Below, piece after piece: positions 1-8,693 of a DNA stretch of 33,230 nt. The notes beneath the pieces are model-generated. The model worked only from the letters and a program-made list of their open reading frames with translations, was not told the DNA's origin and ran no database searches. Every line of letters begins with the position of its first letter. The first letter of the stretch is position 1. This stretch comes from Armatimonadetes bacterium CG06_land_8_20_14_3_00_66_21 (GTDB lineage Bacteria > Armatimonadota > Abditibacteriia > CG2-30-66-41), in NCBI GenBank assembly GCA_002779825.1, contig PEVN01000400.1:1-33230 (forward strand). Reading direction: 5' to 3'. The translations under genes were made by a program, and so were the position numbers.

Positions 1-195
1 TTGACCGGAAGGTCTCAAAGGGCTGCGAATCCACGGGATTCGAGGAGACCTGTCGGTCCGGGGAGCGGCGGGGTCAGGAGACCCTCGCCGAGCACAGACG
101 TGATGAGCCGCCCCAACCCGCCACCGCCAATCAGCGAGGAGACGGAACGGGCCCTGTTGGCAGTGGTCCGCCGGGCGGCGGAAGAGCTGGCGTAG
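1..195 (+). CDS. Possible 3' end of an upstream gene (uncertain)
   Basis: The frame is open from the left edge of the window to a TAG at 193-195. The last 30 codons, from an ATG at 102, would encode a proline-rich start followed by an amphipathic helix-like tail ending in AAEELA. I recognise no family. The first part is Arg/Pro/Gly-rich, as expected of a random open frame in G+C-rich DNA. It may be the tail of a gene that begins outside the window, a very short ORF, or not coding at all. Confidence 0.2.
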   Translation: MTGRSQRAANPRDSRRPVGPGSGGVRRPSPSTDVMSRPNPPPPISEETERALLAVVRRAAEELA

Positions 196-242
196 CTCCC
201 TAGCCGCGCGCGGCCTGTTGGCGCCCGCACTGGAGACAAACC

Positions 243-2546
243 ATGCCCCTCAACGAGATCTACCTCCTGCACCACACCCACCTCGATGTCGGCTACACCG
301 ACCCACAGTGGGTGCTGTATGACAAGCATGTCGAGTACCTCAACCGGGCGCTCGACTACTGCCGCCGCACCGACGACTACCCCGACGACGCCCGGTTTCG
401 CTGGATCAGCGAGTTCAGTTGGCCGGTGGTGCGCTTCCTGGAGCAGTGCCCGGATCGCGCGAATGAACTGGTCGCCCGACTGCGCGAGGGGCGTGTCGAG
501 CTGTGCGGGCTGTTTCTCGACCCGACCGACTTGTACGACCGGCGCAGCCTCGAAGTGTCGCTACAACCTGCGCTGGAGCTCGCCAGGCGCGAGGGGTTCA
601 AACTGACGACCGCCATGACCACCGACATTGCTGGGCAGGGCTGGGGGCTGGCGGACATACTCGTCGAGCAAGGGTTGCCCTACCTGAGCGTGTCTCCCAA
701 CTCCATGGTCAGCAAACCTGTCCAAGTCGAGCGGCCGTTCTACTGGGTCGGTCCGCAAGGCAATCGGGTGCTCGTTTGGCTCACCGACTGGCGCAAGGGC
801 TGGTATGGCGAGGGGCACGTCCTTGGCTTCCGGCAGGGCTTCGACGTCATGCGGCAGAACGTGCTCGCCTATATCGCGCTGCTGGACTCCGAGGGGTACC
901 CGTGGGACGCGCTCGCCCTGCACTTCGCCGCCGACAACTACCCGCCCAGCGAGGAGCTGCCGGACTTGGTCCGTCGGTGGAACGAGCAGGACGACCTGCC
1001 CCGCATGCGGATCGCCACCAATCGTGAGTTCTTCGAGCGCATGGTGACGCTGCACGGCGACGAGTTCCCGTCCCATCGTGCTGCCTGGCCGGACTGGTGG
1101 GCGGAAGGGCTGGGGTCGGCCGCCTACGAGACGGCGCTGTCGCGCGAGACGCATTGCCGACTCGCGCGAATCGAGTCCCTGCAGCGGCAAGTGGGCGACA
1201 CCCGCGACCTCTGGTCCGGCTGGGAAGACCTGCTGTTCTTCGATGAGCACACCTGGGGCTGCCAGAGCATGGCGCTGAACCCGCACTCGTTCGAGGCCCG
1301 CGCCATGTGGGCGCACAAGTCGAGCTACCTCTATCGCGCTTACGACGGCGCCCGACGTGTGGAGCGGGAGTTGGCTGCAAGGCTTGCTGCCGTGCGGGCG
1401 CAACCAGACAGCGCGGCTGCGGACCACCGCGACGCCACCGTGCGCGGACCTGCCGTCGGCACCCAACTGGCGACTCTGTACAACCCGAGCGAGCAGCAAT
1501 ACGCGGGGCCGGTTGCCCTTCCCGGTCTGGTGGCCGACGCGGGTAGCCTGCTGGCGCCGGGCGGGCCGCCGGCGCCCGTGCAGCGTTCGCTGCCGACGCC
1601 GCTAGCGGAAGGCGTCGCGTGGACGGTCGCGTCGCTGTCGCCCGGCGAGATGAGGGCGCTGCACGCTGGCGACGCCATGGACGAGCCTGTCGAGCCTCCC
1701 GCCCCAGCCCCACTGGTCCTGGAGAACGAGTTCTACCGCTTGGAGTTCGCCGACAACGGTTGGCTGGCTTCGTTCATCGACACCGGGAGCGGCGAGCAAC
1801 TCCTGGATGCTCGCGCACCGTGGGGCTTCGCCGAGACCATACATGAGCGTATCACCGGTAACCAGGACCGCGAGGCGGTCTGGGAGCGCGGCTACACCGA
1901 GATCCCTTACGGCAAGCGCCGTACCGACGCGCCGTTCCGTCGCGAGGGCGCGTTGCCGGGAGCCGAGATCGTGCACTGCGAGCGCGGGCCGGTTTTCGCC
2001 AGTCTCACCTGGCGTAGCGAGTTGCCATACGTGCGGCGACTGGAAACGGAAGTTCGGCTGTGGCACGGTCTCAAGCGCGTCGACGTCGAGGTCCGCCTGG
2101 ACAAGCAACCGTGCGAAGCCTACGAGAGCCTGTACGTGGCGTTCCCGTTTGCGCTCGACGAGCCGCGGGCATTCATCCACAGTTGCGGGGCCACATTCGA
2201 GGCCGAACGGGAGCAGCTCCCCGGCACCTGCCGCGACTACTACGGTGTCGAACACTTCGCCGCCTTCCAGGGCCGCTCGGGCTGGGCGGTCGTCTGCCCT
2301 GTAGACGCCCCGCTGGTCCAACTTGGCGACTTGACATTCGGCCGGTGGGCGGACCACCTCGCCCTCAACCGCGCCTGCCTCTATTCCTGGCTCACCAACA
2401 ACTTCTGGTACACCAACTACCCCGGGTACCAACTCGGCCGACTGCGTTTCCGGTTCGCGCTGGCGACCGGAACGGGAGACCTCGATCGCTCGGCCGCCGA
2501 GTCGTTTGGGCGAGGCGCCCGCGTCGGGCTGGTGGTGTCGCCGTAG
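243..2546 (+). CDS. Glycoside hydrolase family 38-type protein (alpha-mannosidase-like, DUF5054-like)
   Basis: The 767-residue product has the GH38 N-terminal (alpha/beta)7 barrel. HTHLDVGYTD at residues 11-20 matches the family zinc motif HxHxD (candidate ligands His13 and Asp15). TTDIAGQGWG (Asp128) sits where the catalytic nucleophile lies. DEHTWG near residue 334 (His336) matches the distal histidine segment of the DUF5054-type branch. Residues of roughly 400-767 are beta-rich, as in GH38 C-terminal domains. The ATG at 243 is preceded by GGAG at 232-235. No signal peptide is visible, so it probably acts in the cytoplasm on imported oligosaccharides. GH38 enzymes are zinc-dependent retaining alpha-mannosidases. 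The DUF5054 branch has little characterised biochemistry, so the substrate is inferred. The gene downstream is unrelated and starts 65 nt later. Confidence 0.85.
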   Translation: MPLNEIYLLHHTHLDVGYTDPQWVLYDKHVEYLNRALDYCRRTDDYPDDARFRWISEFSWPVVRFLEQCPDRANELVARLREGRVELCGLFLDPTDLYDRRSLEVSLQPALELARREGFKLTTAMTTDIAGQGWGLADILVEQGLPYLSVSPNSMVSKPVQVERPFYWVGPQGNRVLVWLTDWRKGWYGEGHVLGFRQGFDVMRQNVLAYIALLDSEGYPWDALALHFAADNYPPSEELPDLVRRWNEQDDLPRMRIATNREFFERMVTLHGDEFPSHRAAWPDWWAEGLGSAAYETALSRETHCRLARIESLQRQVGDTRDLWSGWEDLLFFDEHTWGCQSMALNPHSFEARAMWAHKSSYLYRAYDGARRVERELAARLAAVRAQPDSAAADHRDATVRGPAVGTQLATLYNPSEQQYAGPVALPGLVADAGSLLAPGGPPAPVQRSLPTPLAEGVAWTVASLSPGEMRALHAGDAMDEPVEPPAPAPLVLENEFYRLEFADNGWLASFIDTGSGEQLLDARAPWGFAETIHERITGNQDREAVWERGYTEIPYGKRRTDAPFRREGALPGAEIVHCERGPVFASLTWRSELPYVRRLETEVRLWHGLKRVDVEVRLDKQPCEAYESLYVAFPFALDEPRAFIHSCGATFEAEREQLPGTCRDYYGVEHFAAFQGRSGWAVVCPVDAPLVQLGDLTFGRWADHLALNRACLYSWLTNNFWYTNYPGYQLGRLRFRFALATGTGDLDRSAAESFGRGARVGLVVSP

Positions 2547-2611
2547 CGGCTGCCGGAGGGGGCTCGGATGTCTGCCACCCTCGCGTGCGAGGATCGAGGC
2601 GGCGAACCTGA

Positions 2612-3283
2612 GTGACGAACCGGAGACCGGAATTGACCGAGGAACTCCTGCCGAAGCATGGTGGCTACCGGAAGCTGAAGAGCTTCCAGGTGGCGCGGCT
2701 GGTGTATGACGTGACTGTCCGGTTCTGCGAACACTATGTGGACCGGCGCAGCCGGACCGGCGATCAGATGGTGCAGGCGGCCCGCTCGGGGGTGCAGAAC
2801 ACCGCCGAGGGCAGCCAGGCCAGCGGGACGTCGAGGAAGATGGAGTCGGAGTTGACCAACGTGGCGCGGGCCAGCCTGGAGGAACTGAAGCTGGACTACG
2901 AAGACTTCCTGCGGCAGAACGGGCTGGCGCAGTGGGAGCGCAACGACCCAAGGAGGCAGGCACTGATTGACCGGCGGCCGGCCGACACGCAGGACGTGGC
3001 TCGATGGACCGAGGACGTGCATGAGGGGCGGGTGCATTGTGGACAGAGTGGACTTTGTGGACGAGGTGGACAGGGCCTGGCAGGATCGTCCACAACGTTC
3101 AGTGAGTCCACTCGGTCCACCTCTGCCGAGATCATGGCCAATGGGGAGCTCGCTCTGATCGATGTGGCTTGTGCCCTGCTCAGCCGGCAACTGACTGCGC
3201 AGTCCAATGCCTTCGAGCAGGAAGGCGGGTTCACCGAACGGCTCTATCAGCGGCGCACGGCCCACAAGAGGACTTCGCGATGA
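2612..3283 (+). CDS. Four-helix-bundle protein (23S rRNA intervening-sequence protein family), with internal 9-bp repeat array
   Basis: Residues of roughly 20-125 carry the hallmarks of the four-helix-bundle/S23 ribosomal family: the YRKLKSFQ start, the GDQMVQAARSGVQNTAEGS helix and the ASLEELKLDYEDFL helix. The C-terminal EQEGGFTERLYQRR is the suffix found on longer members. Between core and suffix the gene carries a symmetric GTGGAC/GTCCAC array (3039-3120). The array has a period of 9 nt, so it keeps the frame and encodes a Gly/Ser/Thr-rich linker. Family members form pentamers and were first found inside 23S rRNA intervening sequences. Their function is unknown, and stand-alone chromosomal copies are common in environmental phyla. 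The start ATG 2612 overlaps no neighbour; no strong Shine-Dalgarno is seen. Its stop at 3283 lies 74 nt before the next start. Confidence 0.8.
   Translation: MTNRRPELTEELLPKHGGYRKLKSFQVARLVYDVTVRFCEHYVDRRSRTGDQMVQAARSGVQNTAEGSQASGTSRKMESELTNVARASLEELKLDYEDFLRQNGLAQWERNDPRRQALIDRRPADTQDVARWTEDVHEGRVHCGQSGLCGRGGQGLAGSSTTFSESTRSTSAEIMANGELALIDVACALLSRQLTAQSNAFEQEGGFTERLYQRRTAHKRTSR
3039..3120. repeat. Symmetric 9-bp tandem repeat array, 4 units facing 4 inverted units
   Basis: GTGGAC recurs at 3039, 3048, 3057 and 3066 with an exact 9-nt period. After a 16-nt spacer (3072-3087) the reverse complement GTCCAC occurs at 3088, 3106 and 3115, with a degenerate unit (GTTCAG) at 3097. The two halves are therefore in phase with each other and could pair into one long hairpin. 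The array lies inside the four-helix-bundle gene, between its core and its C-terminal suffix, and does not break the frame. Confidence 0.9.
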
Positions 3284-3357
3284 CCCTCGCCACAACAGAA
3301 CTCATTCTCGAACGCCTCCTCTGCGCGAGGAGATCCATCCCCAAGGGAGCCAACACG

Positions 3358-6300
3358 ATGTTAGTACACGTCGCCTTCCTAATCGCCGTCCTCACCACCG
3401 GCGTCGCTGCCGAAGCGCCCCTGCGGAGCGCCTCCGTCTTCGTCGAGGCCGAGGAGTTCGGCCCGCTTTCGCAGGTCTGGCGCGCCGGAGCGCGGTGGGC
3501 GGATGACATCTACTCGCCCACGTCGGGCGATGCCGTCCTCGCCAACGACGGCGGCGGGACGGACGAAGTTGCCAAGACCGTCGAGGTCCCGACGGCCGGA
3601 GCCTACAACGTGTGGGTCCGCTACCTGCGCATCGGTGAGTACAAGGGGTCGTTTGGGCTGCGCATTGCCCAGAACGAGCAGACCGTGTTCAACGAGAAGT
3701 ACCGAACGCGGCCCAAAGGCGCCGGGTGGGAGCCGACCTGGGAGAAGTTCCCGGCGACGCTCCAAGCGGGGCCGGCAACGCTCACGCTCTACATCGACGA
3801 GCCTGGCATCCGCCAGCGGATCGACTGCCTGCTGCTCACCTCCCGCCTCGACTACGGAGAGAAGACGCCGCCGGACTATCATGACTTCGCGCCGCAGGTC
3901 TTCTTCCGCTACCAGTTCCATGAACCGGCAGTGCCGACCACTGCCGAAGTGCAGTCGTACGTCCGGCGCGGCCCAGTTTACTACCACAACCTGGGCTGGA
4001 CGACGCAGACCGGCCTTGGCACTGGCGGCGACCCAATACCGGCAGGCGAGTGGTCGCCCTGGTGCGCGCTGACCAAGGTCGTCGATACCGACAAGTTCCT
4101 CGCTACCGTGCACCTCCACTTCCGTAGCGGCGGCGAGCCGGTGGCGGAGGCGAAGGTGGACTTCCAGGTCAACTCCGTGGCGGCCGAAGCCGGAGCACAC
4201 ACACTGCACGAAGACCTCGACGGAGACATCGTCACGCTGCTGATCCCCGGCAATCTGGCCAGGTATCCCGACCTGCTCGAACTGGCTTCGACCAACACTC
4301 GCCGTCACGTCGAGAACGCCCGCGGGCTGAAGCTGCCGCCGATCAAGGCGCCGCGGCCGGAGGGCATCAAGCTGGAGACGCAGATCTGCGGGTTCGGCGG
4401 CATGTACAACTCGAAGCGGATGCTGGCCGAGGAGATGGAAGTCGGCAGCCTGTTGGGGGCGAACTCCTTCGCCGATCTGGTGGGAGTGAACCGACAGGTG
4501 GCTGCGGAGCAGGGCGTCCGGCGCACCTTTCTGAACCAGTGGATCCCGTACCAGGCATTGCCCTGCCCGTGCAACCCGGGTAACCCTCGGCTGATCGAGG
4601 ACTTCTACGTGAAGGCTGCCGAGAAGATCCGCAGGGACGACCCCGACGCCCTCACCGTTGCCTACCGCAACAAGCTCTACGACGAGCCGGGGACCGGCAA
4701 TCTCGACCACATCGCCCAATGCGCCAACTGCTCTTCCGCCTTCCGGGAATACCTCCGGCGGCAAGAGCTGACTCCTCAGGACTTCGGCAAACAGGACTGG
4801 ACTGAGGTGAACGTCCTCAAGCGGGACGCCGCGACCGACCCACCGTCGAGACGGCTCTACTACTGGTCGGTCCAGTTCCGCGACGAGTCGGTGATGCGGG
4901 TGTTCAAGCTGGGAACCGAGATGTCTGAGAAGCACCTGGGCGACGGCATTCTGACCAACGCCAACTTCACCAACGGCGGTCTGTCCGATTGGGCGGGCGG
5001 GCTCATCGACGGACCGGACTGGTTCCTGTTCGGCCGCGAACGCGCGCAAAGCCTGATGTGGTCGGAAGACTGGACGAGCATGGGACCGGAAGGGACGGGC
5101 TACCCGGTTGACGTGCTTCGCTCTGCCGGGTCTCCGCACAACCTGCCTGTGGGCATGTACCTGATCTCGTACAACGCCGAGACGCTGCCGCTGCGAACCT
5201 ACTCGGCGCTAATGCACGGCGCCAAGATCCTCAACTTCTACTGCTACGGGCCGTGGTACGCCTTCTGCGATGGCTCGGTGTCGGAGAGCCTCCCCGCACA
5301 GAAGGCTCTTGCCGCAGTGACCCGTGAGGTTGCGCGGGCGGAGGACCTCCTGCGCGACGCCAACACGCCACCCGCGCAGGTGGCTGTCTCGTTCTTCAAG
5401 AGCCACGAGATCTGGCAGCAGGACACGGCCATCCAGGTGGAGCGCCGCAACACCTACCTGGCGCTTACGCACGAGAACTACCCGGTGGACTTCCTCGACG
5501 AGGCGCTGGTCGAGAAAGGCAAGCTGTCCGGCTACCGCGTCTTCTACCTGGTTGACTCAGACCTGTCGCGCAAGGCGGCGGCAGCAATCAAGACGTGGGT
5601 CACTGGTGGCGGCACGCTTGTCACATGCGCCGGCGCAGGGCTACGCGATGAGTACGACGAGGAACTCGACACGCTGAAGGACTTGCTCAGCGTCGCCTCG
5701 TTGGAGGTAACGAAGCCCAAGCGGGGATACCGGGAACGCTACGACTTGCCGGCGTACCAGCCCACCGACACCGTCACCTGCTCGGCGCCCCTCGAGGCCT
5801 GCCAGGTACCGGTGATGGGGTATCGGGAAGCGCTCACGCCGGCAGCCGCCACTGTCCTCGCGACCTTCGCCGACGGCAAACCCGCCGCGTTGCGGAACAC
5901 CGTTGGAAAAGGCAGCGTGATCCGCTTCGGCTTTCTCCCGGCGCTCGCCTATGCAAAGGACGCCGGCCCGTCCGCTACGCAAGTAGTGACAGGCTACCTC
6001 GACCATGAGCGCCGAGTCATCACCGCGGCAGCCCGCCTGGCCAACGTCGCTCGCCCGGTCGAATGCTCGGTGCCGCGGGTGGAGGCCAACCTGCTGACCT
6101 CCCCCAAGGGCGCCGTGGCGCTACTGGCAAACTGGACGGGACAGCCCCTCGAGAAGCTGACAGTCACGCTCCAACCCAGCCAGCCGGTGAAGACAGTTGA
6201 GTCGCTCAAGCAGGGGAAGCTCAAGGCGACTCGCCGGGGCAAGGTGCTGGAGGTTACGCTGCCACTGGCCACCACCGACATGTTGTTCCTGAAGCCGTAG
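3358..6300 (+). CDS. Secreted GH42-like glycoside hydrolase with beta-galactosidase trimerisation-type domain
   Basis: I start this at ATG 3358, preceded by AAGGGAG at 3343-3349, because it opens a clear signal peptide (MLVHVAFLIAVLTTGVAA). An in-frame upstream extension to 3169 would overlap the previous gene. The mature protein (980 residues with signal) has a beta-sandwich carbohydrate-binding-like region after the signal (about 25-165). A TIM-barrel-like region follows at about 330-660 with an AQCANC cysteine pair near 453. Next comes a Rossmann-like domain at about 670-800 (YRVFYLVDSDL, GGGTLVTCAGAG) that resembles the trimerisation domain of GH42 beta-galactosidases. The C-terminal tail is beta-rich. 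The catalytic glutamates were not assigned with confidence. Role: extracytoplasmic attack on a galactoside or related glycan, inferred from the fold only. Confidence 0.7.
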   Translation: MLVHVAFLIAVLTTGVAAEAPLRSASVFVEAEEFGPLSQVWRAGARWADDIYSPTSGDAVLANDGGGTDEVAKTVEVPTAGAYNVWVRYLRIGEYKGSFGLRIAQNEQTVFNEKYRTRPKGAGWEPTWEKFPATLQAGPATLTLYIDEPGIRQRIDCLLLTSRLDYGEKTPPDYHDFAPQVFFRYQFHEPAVPTTAEVQSYVRRGPVYYHNLGWTTQTGLGTGGDPIPAGEWSPWCALTKVVDTDKFLATVHLHFRSGGEPVAEAKVDFQVNSVAAEAGAHTLHEDLDGDIVTLLIPGNLARYPDLLELASTNTRRHVENARGLKLPPIKAPRPEGIKLETQICGFGGMYNSKRMLAEEMEVGSLLGANSFADLVGVNRQVAAEQGVRRTFLNQWIPYQALPCPCNPGNPRLIEDFYVKAAEKIRRDDPDALTVAYRNKLYDEPGTGNLDHIAQCANCSSAFREYLRRQELTPQDFGKQDWTEVNVLKRDAATDPPSRRLYYWSVQFRDESVMRVFKLGTEMSEKHLGDGILTNANFTNGGLSDWAGGLIDGPDWFLFGRERAQSLMWSEDWTSMGPEGTGYPVDVLRSAGSPHNLPVGMYLISYNAETLPLRTYSALMHGAKILNFYCYGPWYAFCDGSVSESLPAQKALAAVTREVARAEDLLRDANTPPAQVAVSFFKSHEIWQQDTAIQVERRNTYLALTHENYPVDFLDEALVEKGKLSGYRVFYLVDSDLSRKAAAAIKTWVTGGGTLVTCAGAGLRDEYDEELDTLKDLLSVASLEVTKPKRGYRERYDLPAYQPTDTVTCSAPLEACQVPVMGYREALTPAAATVLATFADGKPAALRNTVGKGSVIRFGFLPALAYAKDAGPSATQVVTGYLDHERRVITAAARLANVARPVECSVPRVEANLLTSPKGAVALLANWTGQPLEKLTVTLQPSQPVKTVESLKQGKLKATRRGKVLEVTLPLATTDMLFLKP

Positions 6301-6346
6301 CGGCAGAGCACCAAGTGCAGGCGGCTTGCCGAGAACGGTTGGCGCG

Positions 6347-7714
6347 TCACGCAACGTAGACCGTCTTGGTGTTCACGAACTCCTTGATCCCGTAGTGCGA
6401 CAGCTCACGCCCGTACCCGCTCTCCTTCACTCCGCCGAAAGGCAGCCGCGGGTCCGACTTGACCAAGGCGTTGACGAAGCAGCAGCCGGCTTCGAGCTTC
6501 TCCGCTGCGATCCGCTCTCCCCGAGCTACGTCGCGCGTGAACACCGCTGCGCCCAAGCCGAAGGGCGAGTCATTGGCGACCCGAATCGCCTCCGCCTCAT
6601 CGGGCACCTCGATGATCGCTGCAACTGGACCGAACAACTCCTCGTCGTAGGCAGGCATTCCGCGCGTCACCTCGGCGAGCACAGTCGGCAGGTAGAAGGC
6701 GCCCGGTCCGCCCGGGACTGTGCCGCCCAACAGGCACTGCGCTCCCTTGGCGACGCTCGCCCGGACCTGGTCGTGCAGCTCGTCCCGCAGGTCGTGCCGC
6801 GCCATGGGGCCGACTTGCGTGTCTTCGCACAGCGGGTCGCCTACCTTCGCCGACCGCATGCCCTCCACGAAGCGCTCCACGAACTCGTCGTAGATGCCGT
6901 CAACGACAATGAGCCGCTTCGCCGCGATGCAACTCTGCCCCGCGTTGAGCAGTTTGCTGGTCACGCACGCCGGTACCGTCGTGTGCAAGTCGGCGTCTTC
7001 CAGAATCACGTACGGGTCGCTCCCGCCGAGTTCGAGGACGGTCTTCTTCAGCCTCTCCCCTGCCCCGCTTGCCACCGCCCGGCCCGCCGGCGTGCTTCCC
7101 GTCAGTGTAACAGCCTTGACCAGGGGGTTGTCGATCACGGAGTCGACCTGCGCGCTGCCGATGAGCAGCGTGGTGAAGACACCCTGGGGGAGTCCAGCTT
7201 CGCGGAACACCTCCTCGATGGCCAGCGCGCAGCCGGGCACATTGGACGCATGCTTCAGCACGCCAACATTGCCGGCCATCAGCCCAGGCGCCGCGAACCG
7301 GAACACCTGCCAGAACGGGAAGTTCCACGGCATCACCGCCAGGACTACACCCAGGGGCTGGAAGGTCACGAAGCTACTGCTGCCATCCGTCTCGATGGTC
7401 TCCCGCTGCAGGAACGCCTCCGCGTTGTCCGCGTAGTACTCGCACACCCACGCGCACTTCTGCGCCTCCGCGCGGCCGTCCCGGACCGGCTTGCCCATCT
7501 CCAGCGCCATGAGCGTCGCGTAGTCGTCCGCTCGCTCGCGGAGAAGCCGCGCGGCGTCCCGCACGACAGTCGCGCGTTCCCCGAAGGTCGTCTCGCGCCA
7601 ACAGCCAAACGCTCTGTGTGCCGCCGCAAGGGCGCTATCGACCTCTTCAGGCGTCAGCTCGGCGTACTCGCGGATGAGTTCACCGGTTGCGGGGTTGAGG
7701 GCTTGCAGCGGCAT
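6347..7714 (-). CDS. NAD(P)-dependent aldehyde dehydrogenase, succinate-semialdehyde dehydrogenase (Sad/YneI)-like
   Basis: The 455-residue, full-length aldehyde dehydrogenase shows the complete catalytic set: PWNFPFW (Asn131), LKHAS (Lys154), LELGG (general base Glu228) and GQSCIAAKR (nucleophile Cys262). The end, PFGGVKESGYGRELSHYG, is also family-typical. The short N-terminus and the PWNFPFWQVFRFAAP stretch place it nearest the Sad/YneI branch, which oxidises succinate semialdehyde and related small aldehydes. The actual substrate is not readable from the sequence. ATG 7714 is preceded by GAGGAG. It is cytoplasmic. It stops 46 nt from the convergent GH42-like gene, and its promoter region holds a long palindromic repeat (7741-7805). 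Confidence 0.92.
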   Translation of the reverse strand: MPLQALNPATGELIREYAELTPEEVDSALAAAHRAFGCWRETTFGERATVVRDAARLLRERADDYATLMALEMGKPVRDGRAEAQKCAWVCEYYADNAEAFLQRETIETDGSSSFVTFQPLGVVLAVMPWNFPFWQVFRFAAPGLMAGNVGVLKHASNVPGCALAIEEVFREAGLPQGVFTTLLIGSAQVDSVIDNPLVKAVTLTGSTPAGRAVASGAGERLKKTVLELGGSDPYVILEDADLHTTVPACVTSKLLNAGQSCIAAKRLIVVDGIYDEFVERFVEGMRSAKVGDPLCEDTQVGPMARHDLRDELHDQVRASVAKGAQCLLGGTVPGGPGAFYLPTVLAEVTRGMPAYDEELFGPVAAIIEVPDEAEAIRVANDSPFGLGAAVFTRDVARGERIAAEKLEAGCCFVNALVKSDPRLPFGGVKESGYGRELSHYGIKEFVNTKTVYVA

Positions 7715-7740
7715 GTCGGTGTCTCCTCAAAGATCGTACA

Positions 7741-7805
7741 GAGGACGCCCGAACTTGTTCGGGATCCCTTCGCCGGGAGCGCCCCGAACAAGTTCGGGCG
7801 TCCTC
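7741..7805. repeat. Palindromic repeat, 23-bp perfect arms, nested hairpins (family A)
   Basis: The arms 7741-7763 and 7783-7805 are exact reverse complements around a 19-nt loop. Each arm is itself palindromic: CCCGAAC-TT-GTTCGGG at 7748-7763 and its complement at 7783-7798. It lies between the 3' end of the TIM-barrel gene and the start of the aldehyde dehydrogenase, both on the minus strand. A diverged copy occurs at 32766-32831. The layout resembles paired REP units (BIME). No T-tract is seen, so it is not a classic terminator. Confidence 0.85.
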
Positions 7806-7871
7806 CGGCAGCGTCTCCGTCCTTGGGGGTGCTCGGGCGACAGTGTGAACAGGACTGGTTCCTGTCGCTCT

Positions 7872-7899
7872 GGCGGCCGGCCCGCGACGACCGGCCGCC
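7872..7899. terminator. Candidate terminator hairpin downstream of the sugar isomerase-type gene
   Basis: GGCGGCCGG at 7872-7880 pairs with CCGGCCGCC at 7891-7899 across a 10-nt loop. It lies 27 nt past the stop of the minus-strand TIM-barrel gene. There is no U-tract on the minus strand, so intrinsic termination is only a possibility. Confidence 0.4.
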
Positions 7900-7925
7900 A
7901 ATAACTCGGCGCGCTGAGCGGAGAG

Positions 7926-8693
7926 CTACTTCCCCATGGCACGCAACGCTTCCAGGCTGCGCCGGCACACCTCGAAGCCGTGGCCGTCTCTGCCGCCTTC
8001 TTCGACAACAAACCACTCGGTGTTCTGGACAGTGTCGACCAGGCGGAAGATCTCCTCCCAGTCTGCGGCGCCCTCACCGATGACGCCGTCCTGCGGAGCG
8101 CCGTGGTCCTTGAGGTGCAGCGACCGCGCCCGGTTGGTGAACTTCCGCAGGTAGGCCACCGGGTCGCCGCCGCCGCCCATGCAGTTGCCGATGTCCATCT
8201 GCATGATCACGTCGTCGCCGGTGCTGCTGAACAGAATGTCCCAGGGCTCGCGCCCGGCGACCTTCTTGAAGTCGAACCCGTGCGCGTGGTAGCCGACGAA
8301 CATGCCCTCCGGCTGCACCTTCTCGGCGGCGGCGTTCAAAATTCCGGCAAGCTCCATGATCGTGTCCACGGCAGACATGCGAGGCTTGTCCGCCGCGATG
8401 ATCAGGAAGTTGTTGCCCAGCGCTCTGTTGAACTCGATGGTCCGCGCCAAGTTGTCGCCCATCAGCGCGCCGGTGGCGAGGTGGATGCCGCAACAGGTCA
8501 GCCCGTTGTCGTCGTACATGGCGCGGATATCCTGGCAGGCGTGTCCCATCCAGTCCAACGATTCGCCTCCATACCCCCACGGCTCGGCGCCGACGTAGCC
8601 GAGGTCGGCGACCGACTTGAGGGTGGCGGCGAGGTCGTTCTCGACATCGCCCCGGACAGAGTAGAGCTGCAGTGCAATCGGGATGTTGGTCAT
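7926..8693 (-). CDS. Sugar phosphate isomerase/epimerase-type TIM barrel protein
   Basis: This 255-residue protein is of the AP-endonuclease-2-like xylose isomerase superfamily. It starts IALQLYSVRGDVENDL and has family metal-site stretches: VGYHAHGFDF, QMDIGNC, SLHLKDHG and WFVVEEGG. These supply the expected His/Asp/Glu ligands for a divalent metal. The start ATG at 8693 is chosen over an upstream in-frame one at 8777 because AGGAG precedes it and the upstream part reads through the palindromic repeat. Members isomerise or epimerise ketoses or inositol derivatives; the substrate here is unknown. The ATG overlaps the TGA of the truncated oxidoreductase upstream (ATGA). An oxidoreductase plus isomerase pair is a common sugar or inositol catabolic couple. 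Confidence 0.85.
   Translation of the reverse strand: MTNIPIALQLYSVRGDVENDLAATLKSVADLGYVGAEPWGYGGESLDWMGHACQDIRAMYDDNGLTCCGIHLATGALMGDNLARTIEFNRALGNNFLIIAADKPRMSAVDTIMELAGILNAAAEKVQPEGMFVGYHAHGFDFKKVAGREPWDILFSSTGDDVIMQMDIGNCMGGGGDPVAYLRKFTNRARSLHLKDHGAPQDGVIGEGAADWEEIFRLVDTVQNTEWFVVEEGGRDGHGFEVCRRSLEALRAMGK

Noticed and set aside
3039..3120. CRISPR array
   Set aside because: Units are 6 nt in a 9-nt period with no unique spacers of CRISPR length and no cas genes.
7741..7805. Intrinsic terminator
   Set aside because: It has no U-tract on either strand, and it has a close copy elsewhere with inverted-unit structure, which fits a repeat family better.
6326..8083. Very long plus-strand open frame antisense to the aldehyde dehydrogenase
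   Set aside because: The minus strand encodes a complete aldehyde dehydrogenase with all catalytic motifs. The antisense frame is open because of high G+C and has no family features.
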